Source: Paenibacillus xylanilyticus
Lineage (GTDB): Bacteria > Bacillota > Bacilli > Paenibacillales > Paenibacillaceae
Length of the DNA: 64,000 bases
Reading direction: 5' to 3'
NCBI RefSeq assembly: GCF_009664365.1
Contig: NZ_CP044310.1
Coordinates: 5,891,501-5,955,500 of the forward strand
In this document: positions 35,447 through 43,478 of the stretch, one piece after another
How the letters are laid out: the number at the start of each line of letters is the position of its first letter
Numbering within the stretch: position 1 is the stretch's first letter
The notes under the pieces: generated by a model
Told to the model about the DNA's origin: nothing
The model's database searches: none
What the model saw: the letters and a program-made list of their open reading frames with translations, nothing else
Position numbers and translations under genes: made by a program

Positions 35447-36591
35447 CTATACCGCCTGCCTTTCCAAACGTATCCTTTCCCTGAGCGACCAGCCCGCCAG
35501 GACGCCATTCCAATACCAATCACGCAGGCCATGCTGACAGATTGCAGACATGCAAGCCACCAGGGTTGGCCTCCCGTTTGGTCTGCCACCCTTTTCACCC
35601 CCATGCCCAGCATTGTGCCAATGAGTCCATACGTAATAGCTGCAGAGCTTCCTGATAGTAATCCGAACAGCAATCCAAGCGGAGGGACAAGGTACATTAG
35701 GGTATACATGACCAGGGTGCCCAGCAGGAGCACATCCCTGCGTCCCGTTCCTTCGTACATGTTCTTCTTATATCCGTTCCATACTTCGGTCCCATTCTGA
35801 TACATCCGCGTGCTGACCAATTCATGCACATCCGCCAGCATAACCGGATGACCTGCACGCTTGACCGCCTTCGCCAGACTCATGTCATCCACCAGATCTC
35901 CCTGGATGGCTGCATGGCCACCGGAAGCTTCGTAGCTCGAACGATGAATCAGCAGGAAGGCTCCAGTCGCTGCTACAAATAGCGGACTTGATGATCTGCG
36001 TATCATGAAAATAGGAAGATGACTGATGATCGTGAATACCATCATCGGTACGACCAGCTTCTCCATCCAGGTCTTGGCCACCTGATAGGGAAACCCTGTT
36101 ACCAGACCTCTTCCCAGCTCACAGCCGGCAGCTACGGTCTGCCGAATAGCCTCTGGCTCAAGCCTGACATCCGCGTCAACGAACATAAACCACTCGCCTT
36201 TGGCCTCCTGAACCAGTTGGTGGCACGCATATGACTTGCCCATCCATCCAGCGGGCGGCTCTGCCCCATCAAGCAGTCTCACACGCGCATCCCGATTCGC
36301 AATCTCCTGAACCAAAGCCGCCGTTTCATCCTCGGAACGATCATTCAGTACCAGCACTTCCATCCGGTAGCCGGTTGTGTCGCTTGCGAGCACACTCTCC
36401 AGGCATCCTTGAATATGCAGTCTTTCATTCCGAGCCGGAATCAGGACAGATACGAGCTTATCCTGGTGCAGCAGCCGGTCTGCAGAGAACGAACGAATTC
36501 CGGGAAGACAGGTCGCATTCCAGAGAGCAAAAATCAACTGCACACCGAGTGCAGCTGTCAATAGGATCCATAATATCTCGGATGCACTCAT
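35443..36591 (-). CDS. crtQ: Glycosyltransferase family 2, CrtQ-like
   Basis: A 382-residue protein with an N-terminal membrane helix (about residues 5-25), a GT-A domain (VSVLIPARNERLHIQGCLESV, LVLNDRSEDETAAL, the metal-binding FVDADVRLEP) and three or so C-terminal membrane helices. This layout is that of CrtQ-type glycosyltransferases that add glucose to carotenoid acids or alcohols. The ATG at 36589-36591 follows GGGGGG; the upstream acyltransferase stop is 1 nt away. Confidence 0.8.
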   Translation of the reverse strand: MSASEILWILLTAALGVQLIFALWNATCLPGIRSFSADRLLHQDKLVSVLIPARNERLHIQGCLESVLASDTTGYRMEVLVLNDRSEDETAALVQEIANRDARVRLLDGAEPPAGWMGKSYACHQLVQEAKGEWFMFVDADVRLEPEAIRQTVAAGCELGRGLVTGFPYQVAKTWMEKLVVPMMVFTIISHLPIFMIRRSSSPLFVAATGAFLLIHRSSYEASGGHAAIQGDLVDDMSLAKAVKRAGHPVMLADVHELVSTRMYQNGTEVWNGYKKNMYEGTGRRDVLLLGTLVMYTLMYLVPPLGLLFGLLSGSSAAITYGLIGTMLGMGVKRVADQTGGQPWWLACLQSVSMACVIGIGMASWRAGRSGKGYVWKGRRYS

Positions 36592-36592
36592 G

Positions 36593-37354
36593 TTAACGGA
36601 CCCCCCGCTTTCGTGCTGCATCGTATTTTTCACTTGTGGATCTTCCGTTACGAATCAGGGAAACTGCCCCCGGAAGACTCCCTTGTCCGATGCGAACCAG
36701 CTCAGACTTATGCTCGTCTAACTGTTGTTCCAGCACCCCGCCAAGTCTGGCTGCAATCTCTTCGCTCTTCCATACATGCCAGTCTTCCATTAGAGGCGCA
36801 CCGACGAGCATCGAAACTTCCGGCATATCATGCTGAACCATACCATGACACAAGGTCACAGGAACGGCTAGCGTCTGCGGAGAACGGCGAAGCAGTAGCC
36901 CGATGCCGGGGCGAAACCGAATGGGTCTTGCATCCTGATGCAGGATTTCACCCTGCGGAAAGATCCACACCCTTTTGCCGGATTGAAGCAGCCCTGTTGT
37001 GTACTGCATGGTCTTTCGGATCGCAGAAGCGCTCTCCTTGTTGATGGAGTATGCGCCGAGCTTGCGAAAGAAGGCATACTGCTGCAGCTGCCTCTCTTCC
37101 ATCATAACGTAATGGTCCCCCGTTGAAGTACGGCGGGATGCATGATAGAGCAGCAGTCCGTCCCACCAGGAGCTATGATTCATGAAATAGAGAACAGGCC
37201 GGTTCGGGTCAATGTTAGAGCCTGACACGCTGTCAAACTGTGGATCCAGTGTCCCCGATAGCGTGAACGAACGAAAGCGACGACGCAGCAAGTAATACTG
37301 ATTGTATAAATAAAACAGTCGGTTAAATGATTTTGACTTTGCGGCGGGAATCAT
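36593..37354 (-). CDS. PlsC-like acyltransferase of the carotenoid operon
   Basis: A 253-residue lysophospholipid-acyltransferase-family protein. It carries the catalytic NHSSWWDG (H-x4-D) near residue 59 and WIFPQGE near residue 132. In this operon the likely acceptor is the sugar of a glycosylated carotenoid, as with the acyltransferase CrtO of the staphyloxanthin route, though CrtO itself belongs to another fold. Its start lies inside the cruF gene (32-nt overlap), with GGGAG before the ATG. Confidence 0.82.
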   Translation of the reverse strand: MIPAAKSKSFNRLFYLYNQYYLLRRRFRSFTLSGTLDPQFDSVSGSNIDPNRPVLYFMNHSSWWDGLLLYHASRRTSTGDHYVMMEERQLQQYAFFRKLGAYSINKESASAIRKTMQYTTGLLQSGKRVWIFPQGEILHQDARPIRFRPGIGLLLRRSPQTLAVPVTLCHGMVQHDMPEVSMLVGAPLMEDWHVWKSEEIAARLGGVLEQQLDEHKSELVRIGQGSLPGAVSLIRNGRSTSEKYDAARKRGVR

Positions 37355-38090
37355 AGAACCAGCTCCCTTCTGCTAGCAGCATGCCCACAAGCGCAATGAT
37401 GAAACTGCCTGTGATGCCTTCTTTCCATGCAAGCAGGCCGAATAGCAGGATGAACAGCTGGTACAGCCACTTGGCCCGCAGCAGCGAACTGCGGTCAGCA
37501 GGCATGGCTGGAAGAAAGAGCGACAGGAACGCACCCATAATGAACCAACTGATGTAATTGGTCCAAGGGACGCCATAGAAGCCACCGGGGGCTTCCCAAT
37601 GCCAGAAACCTCTGGCGTGCGCAACCGGATCCAGTACCAGATCCAGCAAAATGGCCCAGAAGCCGGTCTTGATTGCCCGAATCAGCTTGCCCTTCCAGGT
37701 CGAACCCCCGCCGCTTAACAGTGCAGAATTCCCGACGACGGCAATCCAGGCAAATCCCAGGGTAATCGGCACACTGAACAAGTGAACGCCGAAGAAGTCT
37801 GAATAGCCATATTCACCAAAGGGCCAATTCGTATGGACACCAATCCACTCTATTCCCATGCCACCCAGCCACAGAATGGCAGAAGACACCCACAGTCCTG
37901 GCTTCTTCCATATGACTGACTGGTCGGACATTCCATTTCTTCTTCGTCCCTGATAGATCAGTTCCACGACATAAAGTGCATAGAACACCAGAAACAGTCC
38001 GTTGGAAAATGATAATTGTTCAGGTACTCCAATGGTTAGCATTAGCGTGGCGCCAATGATGTACCATGCCCAATACAGACCCTGAATCAT
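37323..38090 (-). CDS. cruF: CruF-like carotenoid hydratase (DUF422)
   Basis: A 255-residue integral membrane protein with about seven helices. It has WPFGEYGYSDFFGVHLFSVP, DLVLDPVAHARGFWHWE and GGFYGVPWTNYISWF, the conserved motifs of the carotenoid biosynthesis DUF422/CruF family. CruF adds water across the 1,2 double bond of acyclic carotenoids, giving the hydroxyl that a glycosyltransferase can use. Start and crtM stop overlap by 1 nt. Confidence 0.85.
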   Translation of the reverse strand: MIQGLYWAWYIIGATLMLTIGVPEQLSFSNGLFLVFYALYVVELIYQGRRRNGMSDQSVIWKKPGLWVSSAILWLGGMGIEWIGVHTNWPFGEYGYSDFFGVHLFSVPITLGFAWIAVVGNSALLSGGGSTWKGKLIRAIKTGFWAILLDLVLDPVAHARGFWHWEAPGGFYGVPWTNYISWFIMGAFLSLFLPAMPADRSSLLRAKWLYQLFILLFGLLAWKEGITGSFIIALVGMLLAEGSWFYDSRRKVKII

Positions 38091-38962
38091 CAGGAGACCG
38101 CCGTACGGGAAGCCTGATAGGCGAGTACCGGATAACGTTTCACAATGGCTCCAAGCATCTCCAATTTCAGCTCATCGGTCACAAATGCCCGTTTGTTATA
38201 TACGTCATAATCGTTACGTTCTACCGCATGCAGTATGGTGGAGTAGAAGGCTGCCGCCAGTTCAATGGCAAATGCACTTTCTGTAGGATAGGTCTCCAGC
38301 CGATCCATGCCAAGACGGAACCATTCGAGTGCTGAGGCTTTCAATTCCTGAATGATGGCTACAAACCGTTCGTCCACAATACCATCTGCCCAATCCTGTT
38401 CGGAGTACCCATGCTTTTCCATGATTTCGAGCGGAACATAACGGCGCGCTCTTGCCCGATCTTCCCCCACGTCACGAATAATGTTGACAATCTGCATGCC
38501 CTTGCCAAGAGCAATGCCGTTTACAGCCACTTCGGCACCATTGTCATCACGCAGCACAGGAAGCAGCATCTCCCCTACCGTTCCTGCTACAAGATAGCAG
38601 TAATGTTCCAGTTCCTTCATCGTTGCATAATGAGTTACCTCCAGATCGGTCATCTGTCCATCCATCTGCCGGAAGAAAGGTCCTTTGTCCAGGTGGGGGA
38701 AGTTCGAGAATAACCATCTCAGTGCAGGCCAGATAAAATGACCTTCCGCCTCTTCCAGGTATTCAAAATGATCCCGAATCTCATGTATGGTATACATCGA
38801 ATTTTCCGGCTCATCCACACTGTCATCAATAATGCGGCAGAACGCATAGATCACATACACCGCTTCACGGCGCGGACTAGGCAAACCTCTGAAAGCCTGA
38901 TAAAAAGAAGAAGATCCCTTCTGCATCAACTCTTCGCACCTGTTCAAAATCATTTCATTCAT
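38090..38962 (-). CDS. crtM: Squalene/phytoene synthase family enzyme (CrtM-like)
   Basis: A 290-residue head-to-head prenyl synthase with the two aspartate motifs: DDSVDEPE near residue 48 and DVGEDRARARRYVP near residue 165. It would join two FPP to dehydrosqualene (C30) or two GGPP to phytoene (C40). The C30 reading is favoured by the CrtN/CrtP-like partners but is an inference. The ATG at 38960-38962 is chosen because AAGGAG precedes it; the frame extends 79 codons further but would overlap the desaturase. It overlaps that gene by 4 nt. Confidence 0.88.
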   Translation of the reverse strand: MNEMILNRCEELMQKGSSSFYQAFRGLPSPRREAVYVIYAFCRIIDDSVDEPENSMYTIHEIRDHFEYLEEAEGHFIWPALRWLFSNFPHLDKGPFFRQMDGQMTDLEVTHYATMKELEHYCYLVAGTVGEMLLPVLRDDNGAEVAVNGIALGKGMQIVNIIRDVGEDRARARRYVPLEIMEKHGYSEQDWADGIVDERFVAIIQELKASALEWFRLGMDRLETYPTESAFAIELAAAFYSTILHAVERNDYDVYNKRAFVTDELKLEMLGAIVKRYPVLAYQASRTAVS

Positions 38963-40422
38963 GTTCCCATCTCCTTCATGAGTAGATTGACGGCCATGCG
39001 TGCACTTTGCATTACGATTGGAACGCCACCGCCTGGATGCACCGATGCTCCTGCTGCGTACAATCCGCGTATCGTCGGGAACGGCTGCGGCTGCGGCCGA
39101 TACACACCTGATTGAAACAGAATTGGTGCAATACCGAAGCTTCCACCGCCGTAGAGTCCATCTCGCTCGGCATCTGCGGGTGTGCGTACTTTCTTCCATC
39201 TGATTGCTTCACGAAGTCCAGGGAAACCGCGTTGTTCTGCTTCCTCCAGCACCCGTTCCACCAGAGCCCCACTTTCTCTGGACCAGTCCACACCTTCTGC
39301 GTCAGGCACCGGAACAAGGAAATACAATACACTTTGACCGGCTGGCGCAGCAGAATCATCTACAGCTACCGGGTTAAATACATAAAATGAAGGCTGTTCC
39401 GGAATACGGCGCTGATTGAATACTTCCCGCAAGCTTCCATCAAGACTGGGTGGCAGGAAAAATTGATGCGTCGTTGCATCTTCCCAGGTCTTGTCGATCC
39501 CAACATAAATCAACACACAACCGGATGAGGGACGATAGGGTTTCTTTTTGCGCACTGCTTCTGGTATGCCGCCCAGCAGACCCGTTAGATGAGGGAAATC
39601 GCCATTATAGATGACTGCGTCTACATCTTCCGAACCTGCGGCCGTTTCAATACCTCGGCAAACTCCTTGTTCAATACGCAGTCCCGTTACTTCCGTATTC
39701 AGCACAACACGCCCGCCACGCGCGATCAGTTCGGATTCCAGAATCCCCGGTAATGCAGCATATCCGCCCTTCACCATCCAGATTCCATATTCATGCTCTG
39801 CATAAGGAAGAAGGGAATAGATTCCCGGAGTCCCGAACGGCGAACCGCCAATATACAGACTCTGAAGTGAATAGGCATCAACCAGTTCCTCATGATGAAA
39901 ATAATCTCCCACAGCTTTACGTACGCTTTTGTGTGCACGAAGCCTGCCCATCAGGGACATGAGAGACGGTGTGAAGAAATCCCTTTTCCGCGGAAAAGCT
40001 CTTTCCAGGAAAGCAGACCGTCCTGCCGGGAACAGGGTATCCATGTCCTTCATGAATCTTGTGAATCCCCCGCTCTCTCCCGGGAATAACCGCTCGATCT
40101 CGTCAGCCTGCTGACCGCGATCCGTCATCTTGGTCATGACACGTCCGCTGCTGTAGTGAACCCTGTATAACGGATCACAGCGGAGCAGCTCCACTTTGGA
40201 GCGATCCACGCCAGCCTCTTCCAGAATGCCATGCAGCATGTCGGGCAGAAGTACGATGGTTGGACCCTGGTCAATCCGATATTCCCCGTTCTGCTCATAG
40301 CCGATGCGTCCACCTACCCGGGAACCTCGTTCGTAAACGGTGACGTCCCAGCCCTGCCGGTTCAGCAGCAGTGCCGAGGTCAGCCCGCCAATGCCTGCTC
40401 CTACAATGGCTGCCCGCTTCAT
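38959..40422 (-). CDS. Carotenoid desaturase, CrtN/CrtI family, copy 2
   Basis: A 487-residue FAD enzyme. It begins MKRAAIVGAGIGGLTSALLLNRQ and ends AGASVHPGGGVPIVMQSARMAV, as in CrtN. The middle part SSGCVLIYVGIDKTW and FYVFNPVAVDDSAAPAGQSVLYFLVPVP align with the corresponding CrtN segments. It desaturates the linear C30 or C40 carotene, or acts on a product of the other copy. It overlaps both neighbours by 4 nt, so all are translationally coupled. Confidence 0.85.
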   Translation of the reverse strand: MKRAAIVGAGIGGLTSALLLNRQGWDVTVYERGSRVGGRIGYEQNGEYRIDQGPTIVLLPDMLHGILEEAGVDRSKVELLRCDPLYRVHYSSGRVMTKMTDRGQQADEIERLFPGESGGFTRFMKDMDTLFPAGRSAFLERAFPRKRDFFTPSLMSLMGRLRAHKSVRKAVGDYFHHEELVDAYSLQSLYIGGSPFGTPGIYSLLPYAEHEYGIWMVKGGYAALPGILESELIARGGRVVLNTEVTGLRIEQGVCRGIETAAGSEDVDAVIYNGDFPHLTGLLGGIPEAVRKKKPYRPSSGCVLIYVGIDKTWEDATTHQFFLPPSLDGSLREVFNQRRIPEQPSFYVFNPVAVDDSAAPAGQSVLYFLVPVPDAEGVDWSRESGALVERVLEEAEQRGFPGLREAIRWKKVRTPADAERDGLYGGGSFGIAPILFQSGVYRPQPQPFPTIRGLYAAGASVHPGGGVPIVMQSARMAVNLLMKEMGT

Positions 40423-41969
40423 GAATGGCCTCCGGCTTCAGCAGTCTTCACATAGGAAGACCGGTTCGAACGGGTTTTGGCATCCTCTTCCTGGATCAGC
40501 CTGACACTGATTCGAGCAGACTCAAATATCGTAGGCAGTCCGCTGCCCGGATGGGTTCCACCGCCGACCAGCCATACCCCTTTCAGCTCTTCGAACTGGT
40601 TATGCGGACGCAGATACATCATCTGACCCAGATTGTGAGCCATGTTAAATGTCGCACCGCGGTACACATCCAGTTCATTTTCCCAGTCAAGCGGGGTAAA
40701 CATCATGGACTCTTCAATGCGGCTCCGAATGTCTGCGAGCTCCGGAATCGCTTCAAGCCGCTTCATCATCGCCTCGCGTACATTCTCCCGTTCCACATCC
40801 CAATCAATGTCCCCTGTAAGGTTCGGCGAGGGCATAAGCACATATAATGCAGATTTTCCTGCAGGTGCGAGTGTCGAATCGAGCTTGGAAGGGTTATGAA
40901 TATATAGAGACGGGTCAGCGGACAATACTTTGTGCTTCGTGATCTCATCCACGTTCAGTCGGTAATCTTCAGGAAAGTAGATCGAGTGATGCGGCAGATC
41001 AATCTCTCCGTCTACTCCCAGATAGAGCATTGCAGTAGAGCAGGAGTACTTCTTGCGTTTCATTTTTTCCGGCGTATATTTCTTAAGCACACCCGGTTCG
41101 AACAGATGATTCACCGCATGGGCAAAGTCTGCATTCACGACCACGTGATCCGCTTCAATGCGTTCTCCGTTCTCAAGCAGAAGGCCCTCCGCACGGCCAT
41201 TGTTCACGATAACCTTCTTCACCGAGCAGGATGTATGTATACGTCCACCATATTCCTTTACAATGTCAGCCATGCCCTGGAATACACGATTTACACCGCC
41301 AATCGGATGAAACAGCCCATAATGGTGCTCAATGAATGACAGAATCGTGAATGTACCCGGACAATCCCAGGCAGACATGCCCAAATATTTGGATTGAAAC
41401 GTAAAGGCCCAGCGCAAACGCTCGTCAGTAAAATAACGGGACAGGATGCCATAGACGGTATTGTTCACGTCCAGCTTCGGGAGAGCCGTTAGCGCATCCT
41501 TGCGCAGATAATCTGTCAGCTTGCCGAAAGGCCGGCGCAGCAAAGGCATGACTTTACCAAACTTGACTTCCTCATCCTGCATGAACCTCAGGTAATTATC
41601 TTCGTTACCAGGGAACAATTTCTTGATCTGAGCAGCCGTATCTTCACGATTACGGGAAGGCGTGAACACCTTATCGCCGAAGTTCAGGGCATACAAGGGG
41701 GTCAGTTCCTTCAGCTCCACGTAATCGGACAGTTTGCGTCCTACCAACTCGAACATCTCTTCAAGCAGCCCGGGCATCATCAGAAACGTCGCGCCCCGGT
41801 CGAATCGGTATTCTCCGAGCTCCAGCCTGGCAGAGCGTCCACCAATGACCGGTTGTTTCTCATAAACGTCCACTTCATATCCCTGACCGGACAATAACAT
41901 GGCCGCTGCAAGCCCGCCTGGACCCGCGCCAATTACAGCCGCATGTTTACGTTGCTGATTAGATATCAT
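40419..41969 (-). CDS. crtN: Carotenoid desaturase, CrtN/CrtI family, copy 1
   Basis: A 516-residue FAD enzyme with VIGAGPGGLAAAMLLSGQ, GATFLMMPGLLEEMF, KKYSCSTAMLYLGVDGEI, PSLYIHNPSKLDSTLAPAGKSALYVLMPSPNL and the C-terminal GGGTHPGSGLPTIFESARIS. These are characteristic of phytoene/dehydrosqualene desaturases. First gene of the operon. The ATG at 41967-41969 is 8 nt after AAAGG; an upstream in-frame GTG is too close to that site. Expression is probably controlled by the triple 11-bp operator 95-127 nt upstream. Confidence 0.87.
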   Translation of the reverse strand: MISNQQRKHAAVIGAGPGGLAAAMLLSGQGYEVDVYEKQPVIGGRSARLELGEYRFDRGATFLMMPGLLEEMFELVGRKLSDYVELKELTPLYALNFGDKVFTPSRNREDTAAQIKKLFPGNEDNYLRFMQDEEVKFGKVMPLLRRPFGKLTDYLRKDALTALPKLDVNNTVYGILSRYFTDERLRWAFTFQSKYLGMSAWDCPGTFTILSFIEHHYGLFHPIGGVNRVFQGMADIVKEYGGRIHTSCSVKKVIVNNGRAEGLLLENGERIEADHVVVNADFAHAVNHLFEPGVLKKYTPEKMKRKKYSCSTAMLYLGVDGEIDLPHHSIYFPEDYRLNVDEITKHKVLSADPSLYIHNPSKLDSTLAPAGKSALYVLMPSPNLTGDIDWDVERENVREAMMKRLEAIPELADIRSRIEESMMFTPLDWENELDVYRGATFNMAHNLGQMMYLRPHNQFEELKGVWLVGGGTHPGSGLPTIFESARISVRLIQEEDAKTRSNRSSYVKTAEAGGHS

Positions 41970-42063
41970 GCCACTCACCTTTCTTATGGTCCAAAACGCA
42001 CTTATACCATTCTTAGTCTATTATTAAACCATTGAAGTATCACCGAAGCGGATTATAGCCAAA

Positions 42064-42105
42064 ACGTTATACAAATATAATACAAATATTATACGAGCTT
42101 GTAAA
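42064..42105 (-). promoter_or_regulatory. crt operon promoter with three 11-bp direct repeats (candidate CarH operator)
   Basis: On the plus strand three adjacent 11-mers: ACGTTATACAA (42064-42074), ATATAATACAA (42075-42085), ATATTATACGA (42086-42096). On the minus strand a sigma-A promoter reads TTTACA (42100-42105), 17 nt, TATTAT (42077-42082). The repeats cover the -10 box, part of the spacer and the start region. The same pattern nnnTnnTACnn in the same register occurs at the regulator's own promoter. As I recall, 11-bp direct repeats are the known operator form for CarH tetramers. Confidence 0.72.
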
Positions 42106-42159
42106 CATAAATATGACTCATGGGTCAAATAACTGCAAAAATGATCGTTAATATCAAGA

Positions 42160-42201
42160 AAAGACACCCCCTGACGCACTTGCGTCAAAGGATGCCTTTT
42201 C
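42160..42201 (-). terminator. Terminator of the CarH-like regulator gene
   Basis: A long stem of AAAAG/CTTTT outer arms and a perfect GACGCA/TGCGTC core, ending on the minus strand in CTTTTC. It lies 84 nt after the regulator stop codon and insulates the crt operon from it. Confidence 0.85.
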
Positions 42202-42285
42202 AATTATAACCAATACATTATTATGGGATAACATTCGCTCGTTAAACTCTTCGTCAGAGACAGTAATCGTCCGATGAACGGCTGC

Positions 42286-43218
42286 TTATCCCTGTGTTCG
42301 GGTTGGATTGTCTGTCAGATACTCGCGCTCAAGCCATGCCTGCCAGTCTGATGAATCCTCCGGCATGATCCACTCCGGATAAGCTGCATTCTCATTGCGC
42401 TCATAACCCTTGCCTCCAAGGATAAAGCGCATATGCGGAAACTCGTTCATAATGCGATCGACAAGCCGGTCACTCTGCTCGCTTAAGGCTGGGTTCGTAA
42501 TGGAGAGACAGACCAGTTTGATCTTTTGCTCCCGGATTATGGGAAATACCCCTTCCTCGGGAGTATTGGCACCAAGATATAATACTTCGGCTCCATTTTT
42601 GCGCATAAACAACGAGAACAGCAGCAATCCCACCTGATGATGCTCCCCCTCCGGACAGAGTGCCAGAACTTTGGGCAGATGCGGATAGATCGGGAACAGA
42701 TGGAAAAACTGATAGAACCGCTGTGAGATCAGCTGGGTCATAAAATGTTCCTGTGCGACTGAGGCTCTGCCCTGCTCCCATGCATCCCCCACACGAACGA
42801 GAATAGGTACAAGCACATGGTAAAACATCGAATCATATCCATACATGGTAAACCCAAAATCGATTAACCCGTTTGCACGTTCACCTTGGAAATGGTAGAG
42901 CGAGTCGTATATCTGATCAGCCATGCGTAAGTAGGCCTCTTTCATTGTGGGAACAGGTGCAGTAAGTGGAGCCGGGATGACCGCTTCTGGCGGTGCTGCT
43001 TTGTTTTCTTTTAACATCCGTACGGCTTCTGATATGTTGGTCTGATGCTGTTCAACCTGCTCCTTCAGCCAACGCAAATCTTCAACATTTTCATCTGTAT
43101 ACAATCGATAACCCGATTCCGTCCGTTCAGGGGTTACCGCACTGTACCGATTCTCCCAAGCCCGGAGCGTAACCGTTGGAATGTCCAGCATGGCAGCGAC
43201 TTGTTTGATGGAATACAC
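42286..43218 (-). CDS. carH: MerR-family B12-binding photoreceptor regulator (CarH/LitR type)
   Basis: A 310-residue protein: MerR winged helix (residues 1-70, YSIKQVAAMLDIPTVTLRAWENRY), a Pro/Ala linker (75-90), a helical-bundle cap (90-175) and a Rossmann-like cobalamin domain (182-285). Key motifs are W147-x9-E157-H158 and E192-x-H194-x-x-G197, with H194 expected to ligate cobalt from below. The first is exactly the W-x9-EH spacing of CarH that senses 5'-deoxyadenosylcobalamin. Such proteins bind DNA in the dark as tetramers and fall off when light cleaves the Co-C bond. Residue 148 is Glu; in Thermus CarH, as I recall, the residue after Trp is a His used in the light state. It precedes the carotenoid operon on the same strand. 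Confidence 0.87.
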   Translation of the reverse strand: MYSIKQVAAMLDIPTVTLRAWENRYSAVTPERTESGYRLYTDENVEDLRWLKEQVEQHQTNISEAVRMLKENKAAPPEAVIPAPLTAPVPTMKEAYLRMADQIYDSLYHFQGERANGLIDFGFTMYGYDSMFYHVLVPILVRVGDAWEQGRASVAQEHFMTQLISQRFYQFFHLFPIYPHLPKVLALCPEGEHHQVGLLLFSLFMRKNGAEVLYLGANTPEEGVFPIIREQKIKLVCLSITNPALSEQSDRLVDRIMNEFPHMRFILGGKGYERNENAAYPEWIMPEDSSDWQAWLEREYLTDNPTRTQG

Positions 43219-43308
43219 TTGATTACCTACTCTCTTTTCTGAAATATCCCGACCGTCAATAGGTTAACGAATACTTCCTCCGTCCTTGTCAGGTATATGG
43301 AAATCCCA

Positions 43309-43361
43309 ACATTCTACAAAAATAATACACTCATTATACACAACGGCCACACACCTGTCGA
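43309..43361 (-). promoter_or_regulatory. carH promoter with three 11-bp direct repeats (candidate autoregulatory operator)
   Basis: Plus-strand 11-mers: ACATTCTACAA (43309-43319), AAATAATACAC (43320-43330), TCATTATACAC (43331-43341), consensus nnnTnnTACAn. On the minus strand the promoter is TCGACA (43356-43361), 17 nt, TATAAT (43333-43338). The -10 box takes positions 3-8 of one repeat, exactly as in the crt promoter. The site also lies about 140 nt upstream of the divergent PLD-like gene. Confidence 0.72.
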
Positions 43362-43478
43362 TTGCATTCAGGCAAATCGTATATGAATAAAGTACATTTC
43401 TCCCTGTCCCCTACACAGCCTGCGTCAATGCTCATGACAGAGTGGTAATAGTAGTCAGCACGTTTACAGAAAGGGGAT

